The notes beneath the pieces were generated by a model. It worked only from the letters and a program-made list of their open reading frames with translations. It was not told the origin of the DNA and made no database searches. The position numbers and the translations under genes were made by a program. This document shows positions 24,483 to 33,652 of a DNA stretch of 64,000 bases, one piece after another (position 1 is the stretch's first letter; every line of letters begins with the position of its first letter). Origin of the DNA: Mycolicibacterium holsaticum DSM 44478 = JCM 12374 (GTDB lineage Bacteria; Actinomycetota; Actinomycetes; Mycobacteriales; Mycobacteriaceae); NCBI RefSeq assembly GCF_019645835.1, contig NZ_CP080998.1:682001-746000 (forward strand), read 5' to 3'.

Positions 24483-25321
24483 GCTACGACGTGACGGTTC
24501 GCTTCCGCCGGTTCTTCCGCGGCGTGCCCAGGATGGTCGACACGGTCGGCGAGCAAGCGCTGTTCTACGGCCAGACGATCCGGTATGTGCCCAACGCGGT
24601 CACCCGCTACCGCAAGGAGACCATCCGGCTGATCGCCGAGATGACGATGGGCACCGGCGCGCTGGTGATGATCGGCGGCACCGTCGGTGTCGCGGCGTTC
24701 CTGACCCTGGCCTCCGGCGGCGTCATCGCCGTGCAGGGCTACTCGTCGCTGGGCAACATCGGCATCGAGGCGTTGACCGGCTTCCTCTCGGCGTTCCTCA
24801 ACGTGCGCATCGTGGCGCCCGTCATCGCGGGCATCGCGCTGGCGGCCACCATCGGCGCGGGCACAACCGCGCAGTTGGGCGCCATGCGGGTGGCCGAAGA
24901 GATCGACGCCGTCGAGTCGATGGCCGTGCATTCGGTGTCCTACCTGGTGTCCACCCGGCTGATGGCGGGGCTGATCGCGATCATCCCGCTGTACTCACTG
25001 TCGGTGCTGGCGGCGTTCTTCGCGGCGAGGTTCACCACGGTGTTCATCAACGACCAGTCGGCGGGACTCTACGACCACTACTTCAACACCTTCCTGGTGC
25101 CGACCGATCTGTTGTGGTCGTTCCTACAAGCCATCGTGATGGCGATCGCGGTGATGCTCGTGCATACGTACTACGGCTTCAACGCATCCGGCGGCCCGGT
25201 CGGCGTCGGTATCGCGGTCGGCCAGGCCGTGCGCACCTCGCTGATCGTCGTCGTGACCATCACCCTGTTCATCTCACTCGCCGTCTACGGCGCGTCCGGC
25301 AACTTCAACCTCTCGGGTTAG
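24479..25321 (+). CDS. yrbE4B: Mce4 ABC-type permease subunit YrbE4B
   Basis: This second MlaE-type permease pairs with YrbE4A to form the membrane channel of the Mce4 steroid importer. ATG 24479 gives 280 aa, equal to the M. tuberculosis protein. The family core AAQLGAMRVAEEIDAVESM type segment is present (TTAQLGAMRVAEEIDAVES), between hydrophobic helices (VRIVAPVIAGIALAATIGAG, LMAGLIAIIPLYSLSVLAAFF). It is separated from yrbE4A only by the bridging mini-ORF. Confidence 0.93.
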   Translation: MSYDVTVRFRRFFRGVPRMVDTVGEQALFYGQTIRYVPNAVTRYRKETIRLIAEMTMGTGALVMIGGTVGVAAFLTLASGGVIAVQGYSSLGNIGIEALTGFLSAFLNVRIVAPVIAGIALAATIGAGTTAQLGAMRVAEEIDAVESMAVHSVSYLVSTRLMAGLIAIIPLYSLSVLAAFFAARFTTVFINDQSAGLYDHYFNTFLVPTDLLWSFLQAIVMAIAVMLVHTYYGFNASGGPVGVGIAVGQAVRTSLIVVVTITLFISLAVYGASGNFNLSG

Positions 25322-25330
25322 GCGGGAACG

Positions 25331-26530
25331 ATGGCAGACGGTGACGCCAAGCGCAGCCATGTGCGGATCGCTGCGGCGATCCTGGCTGCGATCCTGTTGG
25401 CCGCCACTGCATTCACCTATCTCTTCTACACCGCCGCGTTCACCCCCACCGACACCGTCAGCGTCACCTCGCCGCGCGCCGGCCTGGTGATGGAACGCGA
25501 CGCCAAGGTCAAGTACCGGGGCGTGCAGATCGGCAAGGTCAAAAAGATCGAATACACCGGGGACCAGGCCAAGCTGACGCTTTCGATCGACAGCGGCGAG
25601 ATGCGCTACATCCCGTCCAACGCGCTGGTGCGCATCGGCAGCACAACGGTTTTCGGTGCGAAAGCCGTGGAGTTCCTGCCGCCCGATCAGCCGGTCGGAC
25701 AGCTCAAGCCCGGAACCACGGTGGCCGCCAAGGACGTCCAACTCGAGGTCAACACGCTGTTTCAGACGCTGACCGACGTGCTGCAGAAGGTCGACCCGAT
25801 CAACCTGAACGCCACGCTGAGCGCGTTGGGGGAGGGGTTGCGCGGTAACGGCGATGACCTCGGCGCCACCTTGGCCGGCCTGAACACCTATCTGGAGCAA
25901 CTGAATCCGAAGCTGCCGACGCTGCAGGAAGACCTGCAGAAGACGGCGGTGGTGGCCAATATCTACGGCGACGCCGGCCCCGATCTCGCGCGCATCTTCG
26001 ACAGCGCACCGACGATAAGCCAGACGATCGTCGACGAACAAGACAACCTCAACGCGACGTTGCTGGCCGCAACGGGGTTGGCCAACAACGGAACCGCGAC
26101 ACTGGAGCCCGGAGCCGACGACTACATCGCGGCGATGCAGCGGCTGCGGGCACCGCTGAGCGTGGCGGCCGAGTACTCACCGGAGTTCGGCTGCATCCTG
26201 GAAGGCACGGCCCTGGCGGTGGACCGGTTCGCCCCCGTCATCGGCGGCATCCGGCCCGGCCTGTTCGTCTCGTCGAACTTCCTGCCAGGTTCACCCGGTT
26301 ACACGTACCCGGAGAGCCTGCCGATCGTGGGCGCGACGGGCGGCCCGAACTGTCGTGGCCTGCCCAACGTGCCGAGCAAGCAGTTCGGCGGATCGTGGTA
26401 CCGGACGCCGTTCCTGGTCACCGACAACGCCTACGTGCCGTATCAGCCCAACACCGAGTTGCAGTTCGACGCGCCGTCGACGCTGCAGTGGCTGTTCAAC
26501 GGGGCGTTCGCGGAGAGGGACGACTTCTAA
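25331..26530 (+). CDS. mce4A: Mce4A, MCE-domain protein of steroid importer
   Basis: The 399-aa protein has one N-terminal membrane anchor (IAAAILAAILLAATAFTYLF), then an MCE/MlaD beta-barrel domain (about residues 40-130, with VKYRGVQIGKVKKI and RIGSTTVFGAKAVEFLPP), a long helical region and a C-terminal domain with two cysteines (FGCILEG, GPNCRGLP). Six such proteins (Mce4A-F) build the periplasm-spanning tube that carries cholesterol to YrbE4AB. It starts 9 bp after yrbE4B with GGCGGGA upstream. Its TAA overlaps the ATG of the repeat-borne mini-ORF. Confidence 0.95.
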   Translation: MADGDAKRSHVRIAAAILAAILLAATAFTYLFYTAAFTPTDTVSVTSPRAGLVMERDAKVKYRGVQIGKVKKIEYTGDQAKLTLSIDSGEMRYIPSNALVRIGSTTVFGAKAVEFLPPDQPVGQLKPGTTVAAKDVQLEVNTLFQTLTDVLQKVDPINLNATLSALGEGLRGNGDDLGATLAGLNTYLEQLNPKLPTLQEDLQKTAVVANIYGDAGPDLARIFDSAPTISQTIVDEQDNLNATLLAATGLANNGTATLEPGADDYIAAMQRLRAPLSVAAEYSPEFGCILEGTALAVDRFAPVIGGIRPGLFVSSNFLPGSPGYTYPESLPIVGATGGPNCRGLPNVPSKQFGGSWYRTPFLVTDNAYVPYQPNTELQFDAPSTLQWLFNGAFAERDDF

Positions 26531-26590
26531 TGACGAGCGCTTGCGCGAGGAGTCGACTACTAATGACGAGCGCTTGCGCGAGGAGTCGAC
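26527..26590 (+). repeat. 33-bp tandem duplication between mce4A and mce4B
   Basis: The unit CTAATGACGAGCGCTTGCGC... is repeated with a period of 33 bp (copy 1 from 26527, copy 2 from 26560; 31 bp identical). Each unit contains the GCGCTTGCGCGA repeat core also seen at 7740-7759. Since 33 is a multiple of three, both copies stay in one frame of the bridging mini-ORF. Confidence 0.85.
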
Positions 26591-26595
26591 GCTGA
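26530..26595 (+). CDS. Bridging mini-ORF (two MTSACARSR units) between mce4A and mce4B
   Basis: The ATG overlaps the mce4A stop (TAATG) and its TGA overlaps the mce4B start (TGATG), so the 21-codon ORF fills the junction exactly. It encodes MTSACARSR twice, reflecting the 33-bp tandem duplication. The GAGGAG of the second copy lies at a suitable distance to be the ribosome site of mce4B. I infer a translation-coupling leader created by a repeat cassette. Proteomic evidence would be needed to call it a gene. Confidence 0.5.
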   Translation: MTSACARSRLLMTSACARSRR

Positions 26596-27632
26596 TGCGG
26601 GGCGATCGCACGCTGATCAACGTCAGCATCTTCACCGTGGTGATGCTGCTGGTCGCCGGGATGCTCGTGGTGGTGTTCGGCGAGTTCCGGTTCGCCCCGG
26701 AGAGCGGCTACCACGCGACGTTCACCGATGCGTCGCGGCTGAAGGCCGGCCAGGATGTGCGTATCGCCGGTGTTCCCGTCGGCACCGTCAACGACGTCAA
26801 GCTCAACCCCGACAACACCGTCGACGTCGCATTCGACGTCGACGAGCGCTACCAGCTGTACACCTCGACGCGCGCGGTGGTGCGCTACGAGAACCTCGTC
26901 GGTGACCGCTATCTCGAGATCACCTCAGGACCGGGCGAGCTACGCAAACTTCCTGCGGGCTCGACCATTCCGAGGCAGAACACCCAGCCGGCGCTCGATC
27001 TGGACGCGCTGCTGGGCGGCCTGCGGCCCGTGCTCAAGGGGCTGGACGGCCAGAAGGTCAACGAGGTGAGCAACGCGGTCATCGAGTTGCTGCAGGGCCA
27101 GGGCGGCGCGTTGTCGAACCTGCTGTCCAGCACCAGCGCGTTCACTCAGAGCCTGGCCGCCAGGGACCAGCTCATCGGTGATGTCATCACCAACCTCAAC
27201 ACCGTGCTCGGCACCGTCGACGAGAAGGGCGCGCAGTTCAACGCCAGCGTCGACCAACTGCAGAAGCTGATCACCGGCCTGGCCGAGGGCCGCGACCCGA
27301 TCGCCGGTGCGATCGGCCCGCTGGCGTCGGCCGAGAACGACCTGACCGACATGCTGCAGCAGTCGCGCAGACCGGTGCAGGGCGTGATCGAGAACGCGCG
27401 CCCGTTCGCCCAGCGTTTCGACGAACGCAAGGCCGACGTCAACAAGGTGATCGAACCGCTCGCCGAAAACTACATGCGGCTCAACGCGCTCGGCGCCTAC
27501 GGCTCGTTCTTCAACATCTTCTACTGCGCCACCCGAATAAAGATCAGCGGTCCCGCGGGCAGCGATATCCTGATCCCCTTCGGTGGGCCGCCGGATCCGT
27601 CCAAGGGGAGGTGTGCACCGATCGATGAGTAG
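26595..27632 (+). CDS. mce4B: Mce4B, MCE-domain protein of steroid importer
   Basis: The 345-aa Mce protein has an N-terminal anchor (INVSIFTVVMLLVAGMLVVVF), an MCE domain (YHATFTDASRLKAGQDVRIAG, AVVRYENLVGDRYLEI) and a helical tail with heptad-like segments. ATG 26595 overlaps the end of the mini-ORF; the open frame extends upstream inside mce4A but is not coding there. The 3' end overlaps mce4C by 8 bp. It is a structural subunit of the Mce4 complex. Confidence 0.93.
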   Translation: MRGDRTLINVSIFTVVMLLVAGMLVVVFGEFRFAPESGYHATFTDASRLKAGQDVRIAGVPVGTVNDVKLNPDNTVDVAFDVDERYQLYTSTRAVVRYENLVGDRYLEITSGPGELRKLPAGSTIPRQNTQPALDLDALLGGLRPVLKGLDGQKVNEVSNAVIELLQGQGGALSNLLSSTSAFTQSLAARDQLIGDVITNLNTVLGTVDEKGAQFNASVDQLQKLITGLAEGRDPIAGAIGPLASAENDLTDMLQQSRRPVQGVIENARPFAQRFDERKADVNKVIEPLAENYMRLNALGAYGSFFNIFYCATRIKISGPAGSDILIPFGGPPDPSKGRCAPIDE

Positions 27633-28683
27633 ACCTGACGAGTCGAATCCCTTGCGGACCGGGATCTTCGGCATCTTCCTCATCGCCTGTCTGGTGTTGG
27701 TGTCGTTCGGTTACACCACCCTGCCGTTCTTTCCGCAGGGTAAGCCGTACGAGGCGTACTTCACCGACGCCGGCGGGATCTCGCCGGGCAACGACGTCAA
27801 CGTGTCGGGCATCAAGGTCGGCAAGGTGACCGGTGTCGCGTTGGCCGGGGACACTGCCAAGGTGACTTTTACCGTCGACCGCGATGTGAAGGTCGGTGAC
27901 CAATCGCTGGTCGCGATCAAGACCGACACCGTGCTCGGTGAGAAGTCGCTGGCGGTGACACCGCAGGGCAGCGGTAGTTCGACGGTGATCCCGTTGGGCC
28001 GCACCACGACTCCCTACACTCTCAACACCGCGCTGCAAGACCTCGGCCAGAACGCCAGCGAGCTCGACAAGCCGCGGTTCGAGCAGGCGCTGCAGACCCT
28101 GACCGCCTCGCTGCACGAAGCCACCCCTCAGCTGCGTGGCGCGCTCGACGGTATCGCCAACCTCTCGCGCACCCTCAACAAGCGCGATGAAGCCCTCGAC
28201 CAACTGCTCGGTCACGCCAAGCGGGTCTCCGACACCCTCGCTGAGCGTGCAGGCCAGGTCAACCAGCTCATCGTCGACGGCAACATGCTGTTCGCCGCGC
28301 TCGATGAGCGCCGCCAGGCGTTGAGCAACCTGGTCGCCGGCATCGACGATGTGTCCCAACAGCTTTCAGGCTTCGTCGCCGACAACCGCCGCGAGTTCAA
28401 GCCGGCACTGGAGAAGCTCAACCTGGTGATGGACAACCTGCTCGAGCGTCGTGAGCACATCAGCGAGGCCATCAAGCGGCTGCCGCCCTACGCCACCGCG
28501 CTGGGAGAGGTGGTCGGTTCCGGACCCGGCTTCCAGATCAACCTGTACGGCCTGCCGCCCGCCCCGATCGCCGAGGTGCTGTTGGACGTCTACTTCCAGC
28601 CCGGCAAGCTGCCCGACAGCCTGTCTGACATGCTGCGCGGCTACATTTCCGAACGACTGATCATCAGGCCGAAGTCACCATGA
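27625..28683 (+). CDS. mce4C: Mce4C, MCE-domain protein of steroid importer
   Basis: The 352-aa protein has the standard Mce layout: anchor (GIFGIFLIACLVLVSFGYTT), MCE domain (YFTDAGGISPGNDVNVSGIKV, KTDTVLGEKSLAV) and a long coiled helical domain rich in leucine and glutamine (residues 130-300). ATG 27625 lies inside the 3' end of mce4B (8-bp overlap), with GGGGAGG 13 bp before it. It ends with a 4-bp ATGA overlap with mce4D. No internal damage is seen. Confidence 0.93.
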   Translation: MSRPDESNPLRTGIFGIFLIACLVLVSFGYTTLPFFPQGKPYEAYFTDAGGISPGNDVNVSGIKVGKVTGVALAGDTAKVTFTVDRDVKVGDQSLVAIKTDTVLGEKSLAVTPQGSGSSTVIPLGRTTTPYTLNTALQDLGQNASELDKPRFEQALQTLTASLHEATPQLRGALDGIANLSRTLNKRDEALDQLLGHAKRVSDTLAERAGQVNQLIVDGNMLFAALDERRQALSNLVAGIDDVSQQLSGFVADNRREFKPALEKLNLVMDNLLERREHISEAIKRLPPYATALGEVVGSGPGFQINLYGLPPAPIAEVLLDVYFQPGKLPDSLSDMLRGYISERLIIRPKSP

Positions 28684-30080
28684 CGAACGCGAACGCGAAC
28701 CCGAACCTGAGCCGCAGCCGCTGGCTGCGGATGATGCTGGCCGCCCTGCTGGTGGTGTCGCTCGTGGCGGGCGTGTACCTGGTCTGGCCGTCGCGCACGG
28801 GTGACAAGCTGACCGCCTACTTCACCTCGGCGGTCGGCCTCTATCCCGGCGACGACGTGCGCATCGTCGGGGTTCCGGTCGGCACCATCGACTCGATCGA
28901 ACCGCGCGCCAACGACGTGAAGGTCTCGATGACCTTGCAGAACGGGATCAAGGTGCCCGCCGAGGCGAAGGCGCTCATCATCTCGCCGAATCTGGTGTCG
29001 GCGAGGTTCATCCAGCTCACCCCCGCATACACCGAGGGTCCCGAACTCGGCGACGGCGCCCAGATCGGCCTGGATCGAACCGCGGTGCCGGTGGAATGGG
29101 ACGAGGTCAAAGAACAGCTCACTGCGCTCAGCGCGCAGCTGGGTCCGCAGCCGGGTTCGGTGCAGGGACCGCTGACCGAGTTCGTCAACCAGGCCGCCGA
29201 CACGTTCGACGGTAACGGTGACTCGTTCCGCCAGGCGCTGCGGGAGCTCTCGCAGACGGCGGGCCGGCTCGGTGACTCGCGCACCGATCTGTTCGGCACG
29301 ATCCGCAACCTGCAGGTGCTCGTCGACGCGCTGTCCAACAGCAACGAGCAGATCGTGCAGTTCTCCAACCACGTGGCGTCGGTGTCGCAGGTGCTGGCCG
29401 ACAGCTCGGCCGACCTGGACAACACGCTCGGCACGCTCAACCAGGCGCTCGGCGATGTGCGCGGATTCCTCAGCGACTCCAACCAGGCGTTGATCGATCA
29501 GGTCACCAAGCTCACCGACTTCACCAGCATCCTGACCGAGCGCAGCGAAGACATCGAGCAGATCCTGCACATCACCCCGAACGGCCTGTCGAACTTCTAC
29601 AACATCTACAACCCCGCCCAGGGCACCGTCGGCGGCCTGCTCACCCTGCCGAACTTCGCCAACCCGGTGCAGTTCATCTGCGGCGGCACGTTCGAGGCCG
29701 GGGCGTCCACGGACAACTACAAGCGGACCGAGATCTGCCGCCAGCGCATGGGCCCGGTGTTCAAGCGCATCGCGATGAACTTCCCGCCGTTGCTGTTCCA
29801 CCCGATCAACAGCATCACCGCCTACAAGGGCCAGATCATCTACGACACACCGGAAACCGAGGCCAAGGCCAAGACGCCGGTGCCGTATCTGCAGTGGCAG
29901 CCCGCACCGGGCGTGACGCCGCCACCGGTGTCGGCCGACATGGACCTCAGCTCGCTGTTCGTGCCGCCCGCGCCGGGAAGCCCGGCAGCGCCGACGTCGT
30001 CGTCGCACGCAGGAGGCCCCGCGGGTCCGGCAGCGCCCGCACCCGAAGCGTCACTACCCGCCGAAGCAGGTGGCCGATGA
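28680..30080 (+). CDS. mce4D: Mce4D, MCE-domain protein of steroid importer
   Basis: The 466-aa Mce protein starts with a short asparagine-alanine repeat (NANANPN, from AACGCG units) before its anchor helix (MMLAALLVVSLVAGVYLVW). The MCE domain (YFTSAVGLYPGDDVRIVG) is followed by a helical region, a domain with two cysteines (FICGG, EICRQR), and a low-complexity Pro/Ala tail (VPPAPGSPAAPTSSSHAGG). The tail is typical of Mce proteins that reach the outer envelope. It is coupled by ATGA overlaps to both mce4C and mce4E. Confidence 0.93.
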   Translation: MTNANANPNLSRSRWLRMMLAALLVVSLVAGVYLVWPSRTGDKLTAYFTSAVGLYPGDDVRIVGVPVGTIDSIEPRANDVKVSMTLQNGIKVPAEAKALIISPNLVSARFIQLTPAYTEGPELGDGAQIGLDRTAVPVEWDEVKEQLTALSAQLGPQPGSVQGPLTEFVNQAADTFDGNGDSFRQALRELSQTAGRLGDSRTDLFGTIRNLQVLVDALSNSNEQIVQFSNHVASVSQVLADSSADLDNTLGTLNQALGDVRGFLSDSNQALIDQVTKLTDFTSILTERSEDIEQILHITPNGLSNFYNIYNPAQGTVGGLLTLPNFANPVQFICGGTFEAGASTDNYKRTEICRQRMGPVFKRIAMNFPPLLFHPINSITAYKGQIIYDTPETEAKAKTPVPYLQWQPAPGVTPPPVSADMDLSSLFVPPAPGSPAAPTSSSHAGGPAGPAAPAPEASLPAEAGGR

Positions 30081-31237
30081 TCCGCAGGGCATTGGGAATC
30101 TCGTCGCTGGCCGTGCTGTTGGCCGGCTGTCAGTTCGGTGGGCTGAACTCGCTGAACATGCCCGGCACCGCCGGGCACGGTGCGGGCTCCTACAAAATCA
30201 CCGTCGAGTTGCCGGACGTGGCGACGCTGCCGCAGAACTCCCCGGTGATGGTCGACGACGTCACCGTGGGCAGTGTGTCGGGCATCGACGCCGTGCAGCG
30301 ATCCGACGGCACGTTCTACGCCGCCGTGCAACTGTCCCTGGACCGCAACGTCGACCTGCCCGCCAACTCCACCGCGCAGGTGGCGCAGACCTCGCTGCTG
30401 GGCTCACAGCACATCGAACTCGCCGAACCGGTCGATGAGCCCGGCGTCGGCCGGTTGGCCGACGGCGACAACATCCCGCTCGACCGCACCGGCCGTTATC
30501 CGACCACCGAAGAAGTGTTGTCTTCGCTGGGTGTCGTGGTGAACAAGGGCAATCTTGGTGCGCTGCAAGACATCACCGAGGAGACCTACAACGCGGTGGC
30601 CGGCAGGCATGGCAGCTTCGAGAACCTGGTTCCGCGACTGGCCGAGCTGACCAGTTCACTGGAACGTCAGACCGGTGACATCGTCGCCGCCGCCGAAGGA
30701 CTCGACCGGTTCGCGGGCATCCTGGCCCGCAGCAAGGACAACCTCGGCCGCACGCTCGACAGCCTGCCCGAAGCGCTGACCGTCCTGAACAACAACCGCG
30801 CCAACATCGTCGACGCGTTCGGCGCCCTGCGCAGCTTTGCCACCGTCGCCTCGCACGTGCTGCAGGAGACCAAGGACGATTTCGCCGCCAACTTCAAGGA
30901 TCTGTACCCGGTGATCAAGTCGCTCAACGACAACGTCGACTTCCTCATCAAGGATCTCGAGTTCCTGCCGACCTTCCCGTTCCACTACAAGTACCTGCGC
31001 AACGCGGTCCGCGGTGACTACCTGAACGTGTACACCACCTTCGACCTCACGCTGCGCCGGGTCGGCGAGTCGGTACTGACCACCTCATGGGGGTTTGACC
31101 CGAACATGAAGCGGATGCAAGAGCTCATCACCCCGCCGGAGTTCCTCACCGGGGCGTTGGCGAACCTGTCCGGCCAGGCGGCCGACCCGTTCAAGATCCC
31201 GCCGGGCACGGCCACGCAGCACGAGGCGGCACCGTAG
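30077..31237 (+). CDS. mce4E: Mce4E lipoprotein (LprN)
   Basis: This is the lipoprotein subunit of the Mce4 complex. The signal peptide ends in lipobox LLAGC with predicted lipidated C18. The MCE domain follows (ITVELPDVATLPQNSPVMVDD, QTSLLGSQHIELAEP), then a long helical region. Length is 386 aa, close to M. tuberculosis LprN. ATG 30077 overlaps the mce4D stop; the longer upstream frame is inside mce4D. Lipidation would anchor one of the six Mce subunits in the membrane. Confidence 0.94.
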   Translation: MIRRALGISSLAVLLAGCQFGGLNSLNMPGTAGHGAGSYKITVELPDVATLPQNSPVMVDDVTVGSVSGIDAVQRSDGTFYAAVQLSLDRNVDLPANSTAQVAQTSLLGSQHIELAEPVDEPGVGRLADGDNIPLDRTGRYPTTEEVLSSLGVVVNKGNLGALQDITEETYNAVAGRHGSFENLVPRLAELTSSLERQTGDIVAAAEGLDRFAGILARSKDNLGRTLDSLPEALTVLNNNRANIVDAFGALRSFATVASHVLQETKDDFAANFKDLYPVIKSLNDNVDFLIKDLEFLPTFPFHYKYLRNAVRGDYLNVYTTFDLTLRRVGESVLTTSWGFDPNMKRMQELITPPEFLTGALANLSGQAADPFKIPPGTATQHEAAP

Positions 31238-32959
31238 ATGATGGACAGGCTGACCCGAATCCAACTCGGGATCTTCGCGATCGTCACGGTGCTGACGGTC
31301 AGCGCGATATCGATTTTCTACCTGCACGTGCCTGCGACGCTCGGCATCGGGTCCTACAAGGTGACCGCGAACTTCGTTGCCGCAGGCGGTCTTTACGAGA
31401 ACGCCAACGTCACCTACCGGGGCGTGACCGTCGGTCGGGTCGAGTCGGTCGGGCTGTCCGACGACAGCGTCGTCGCCCACATGCGGCTCAACAGCGGCAC
31501 CCCGGTGCCCGCGAACGTCACCGCGACGGTCAAGAGCGTCTCGGCGGTCGGTGAGCAGTACGTCGACCTGGTGCCCCCGGAGAACGCCTCGCAGGAAAAG
31601 CTGCGTAACGGGGCCAACATCGACGTGTCGCGCACCGCGGTCGGCCAGGACGTCGCCGGCCTGCTGGACGAAGCCCAAAAGCTGGTCTCCAGCATCGGCG
31701 ACAGCAGGGTGCAAGAACTGCTGAGCGAAACGTTCAAGGCGTTCAACGGGTCCGGCCCCGAACTGGCCAGGCTGATCCAGTCGTCGCGTCTTCTCGTCGA
31801 TGAGGCCAACGCCAACTACGGACAGGTCAACCAGCTCATCGACCAGGCGGGTCCGTTCCTGGACGCGCAGATCCGCAGCGGCGATGACATCCGGTCGCTT
31901 GCCGACGGGCTGGCCCGGTTCACCGCCGAGCTGGCCAACGCCGACCCGCAGCTGCGCACCACGCTGCAGACGGTGCCCGGCGCCACGGCCGAGGCCAACG
32001 AACTGTTCAGCGGCATCCGGCCGTCGTTCCCGATCCTGGCCGCCAACCTGGCCAACTTCGGCCGCATCGGGGTGATCTACCGCAAGTCGATCGAGCACGC
32101 CCTGGTGGTCTTCCCGGCGCTGATGGCGGCCCTGCTGACCGTCGGCGGCGGGGTGCCGGCCAACGAGGGCGGCAAGCTCGACTTCAAGATCGACCTGCAG
32201 GATCCGCCGCCGTGCCTGACCGGGTTCATCCCCGCGTCGGAGATGCGCTCACCGGCCGACGAGACGCTGCGCGAACTCCCCAAGGATCTGTACTGCAAGA
32301 CCCCGCACAACGATCCCGCCGTGGTGCGCGGGGCGCGTAACTACCCGTGCCAGGAGTTCCCCGGTAAGCGGGCGCCGACGGTCCAGCTGTGCCGCGACCC
32401 CAAGGGTTATGTTCCGATCGGCAACAACCCGTGGCGCGGGCCGCCGGTTCCGCTGGGCACGCCGATGGACACCCGCGAGGACGACACCACCGAGATCGGG
32501 CGCAACATCCTGCCGCCCAACAAGTTCCCGTACATCCCACCGCAGGTCGACCCGGATCCGGGCCCGCCGGTGGTGCAGCTGCCGCCGGGTGTCCCGCCGG
32601 GGCCCGGCCCGGCGCCGCACGCACCGTTCCCCCTTCCGGTGCCGCCCAACGAGGTGCAGCCCACCCTGCCGCCGGCGTGGCCGTTCTTCGCGCCGCATGA
32701 TCAGGTGGTGCCGCCGTACGGCAGAACGCCTCCCCCGCCGGCAGCGCCGCCCGCGCCCGCGCCGGTGCCGCCGGCTCCCGGCGGCCCGCCGATGCCCGCG
32801 GAAGTGCCGATGGCCTCGGGTGCCCAGTACACGACCTACGACGCCGACGGCAAGTTCGTCGACCCAGCCGGCGGAACTGGCGTGCTTGCGGACGCAACTG
32901 ACAAACTGGCGCCAGCAGAGAACTGGGTTGATCTGATGTTGGCTCCAAGGCAGGCGTAA
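31238..32959 (+). CDS. mce4F: Mce4F, MCE-domain protein of steroid importer
   Basis: The 573-aa protein is the last Mce subunit. After the anchor (GIFAIVTVLTVSAISIFYLHV) come the MCE domain (NFVAAGGLYENANVTYRGVTV), a helical region, a cysteine-containing segment (PPPCLTGF, LYCKTPHN, YPCQEF, QLCRDP) and a very proline-rich tail of about 130 residues. It starts immediately after the mce4E stop, and the next gene starts immediately after its TAA. It is complete, with no frameshift. Confidence 0.94.
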   Translation: MMDRLTRIQLGIFAIVTVLTVSAISIFYLHVPATLGIGSYKVTANFVAAGGLYENANVTYRGVTVGRVESVGLSDDSVVAHMRLNSGTPVPANVTATVKSVSAVGEQYVDLVPPENASQEKLRNGANIDVSRTAVGQDVAGLLDEAQKLVSSIGDSRVQELLSETFKAFNGSGPELARLIQSSRLLVDEANANYGQVNQLIDQAGPFLDAQIRSGDDIRSLADGLARFTAELANADPQLRTTLQTVPGATAEANELFSGIRPSFPILAANLANFGRIGVIYRKSIEHALVVFPALMAALLTVGGGVPANEGGKLDFKIDLQDPPPCLTGFIPASEMRSPADETLRELPKDLYCKTPHNDPAVVRGARNYPCQEFPGKRAPTVQLCRDPKGYVPIGNNPWRGPPVPLGTPMDTREDDTTEIGRNILPPNKFPYIPPQVDPDPGPPVVQLPPGVPPGPGPAPHAPFPLPVPPNEVQPTLPPAWPFFAPHDQVVPPYGRTPPPPAAPPAPAPVPPAPGGPPMPAEVPMASGAQYTTYDADGKFVDPAGGTGVLADATDKLAPAENWVDLMLAPRQA

Positions 32960-33652
32960 ATGACGGAAGAAACGGCTTCGACGGAACCTTCGCCGAGGCC
33001 CACCCGGCGTCGGCGCGCGTCTCGCGCCGCGGGCCCGGCCAGCGGTGATGCCACCGCGACGGCCGTCAAGGTCGCGGCGCCACCCACGATCAAGGTGCGG
33101 CTGCCCCGGCCACCCGGCCCGCCGCCCCGGCGGGAACCGAATCGTCGGCTGGTGGCGCTCGTCTTCGCCGCGACGGCCTTCGTCGCGGTGGCGGTGCTGG
33201 TCGGGTTGGCCACGCTGATGTACGTCCAGCAGCGCGACACCGAAGAGACGTTCGCGCGCGAGCAGCGGTTCGTCGACACCGCCGCGCAGTTGGTCGTCAA
33301 CATGTTCAGCTACGACCAGGAGTCCATCGACGAGAGCGTCGAGCGGTTCGTCAACAGCACCAGCGGCCCGCTGCGCGCGATGATGACCGAGGGAAACAAC
33401 ACCGAGAACCTGAAGATGATCTTCCGGGAGACCAACGCCAGCGCCGAGGCCGTGATCAACGGGGCGGCGCTGGAGAAGATCGACGAGATCGCCGACAACG
33501 CCGCGGTGCTGGTGTCGGCGCGGGTGACGGTGACCGACCTGGACGGCAACAACCAGCCATCGCAGCCGTATCGGTTGCGGGTCATCGTCCACGAGGACGG
33601 CAACGGTCACATGACGGCCTACGACCTCAAATACCCCGACGGCGGTAACTGA
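32960..33652 (+). CDS. Mce-associated membrane protein (Rv3493c-like)
   Basis: The 230-aa protein has a basic, Pro-rich cytoplasmic N-terminus (about 65 residues), one transmembrane helix (VALVFAATAFVAVAVLVGLAT) and an extracytoplasmic domain of about 140 residues with the Mce-associated/VirB8-like fold pattern (QLVVNMFSYDQESIDESVERF). Mce-associated proteins stabilise or assist the Mce transporters. It directly follows mce4F and its stop overlaps the next ATG. Confidence 0.9.
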   Translation: MTEETASTEPSPRPTRRRRASRAAGPASGDATATAVKVAAPPTIKVRLPRPPGPPPRREPNRRLVALVFAATAFVAVAVLVGLATLMYVQQRDTEETFAREQRFVDTAAQLVVNMFSYDQESIDESVERFVNSTSGPLRAMMTEGNNTENLKMIFRETNASAEAVINGAALEKIDEIADNAAVLVSARVTVTDLDGNNQPSQPYRLRVIVHEDGNGHMTAYDLKYPDGGN

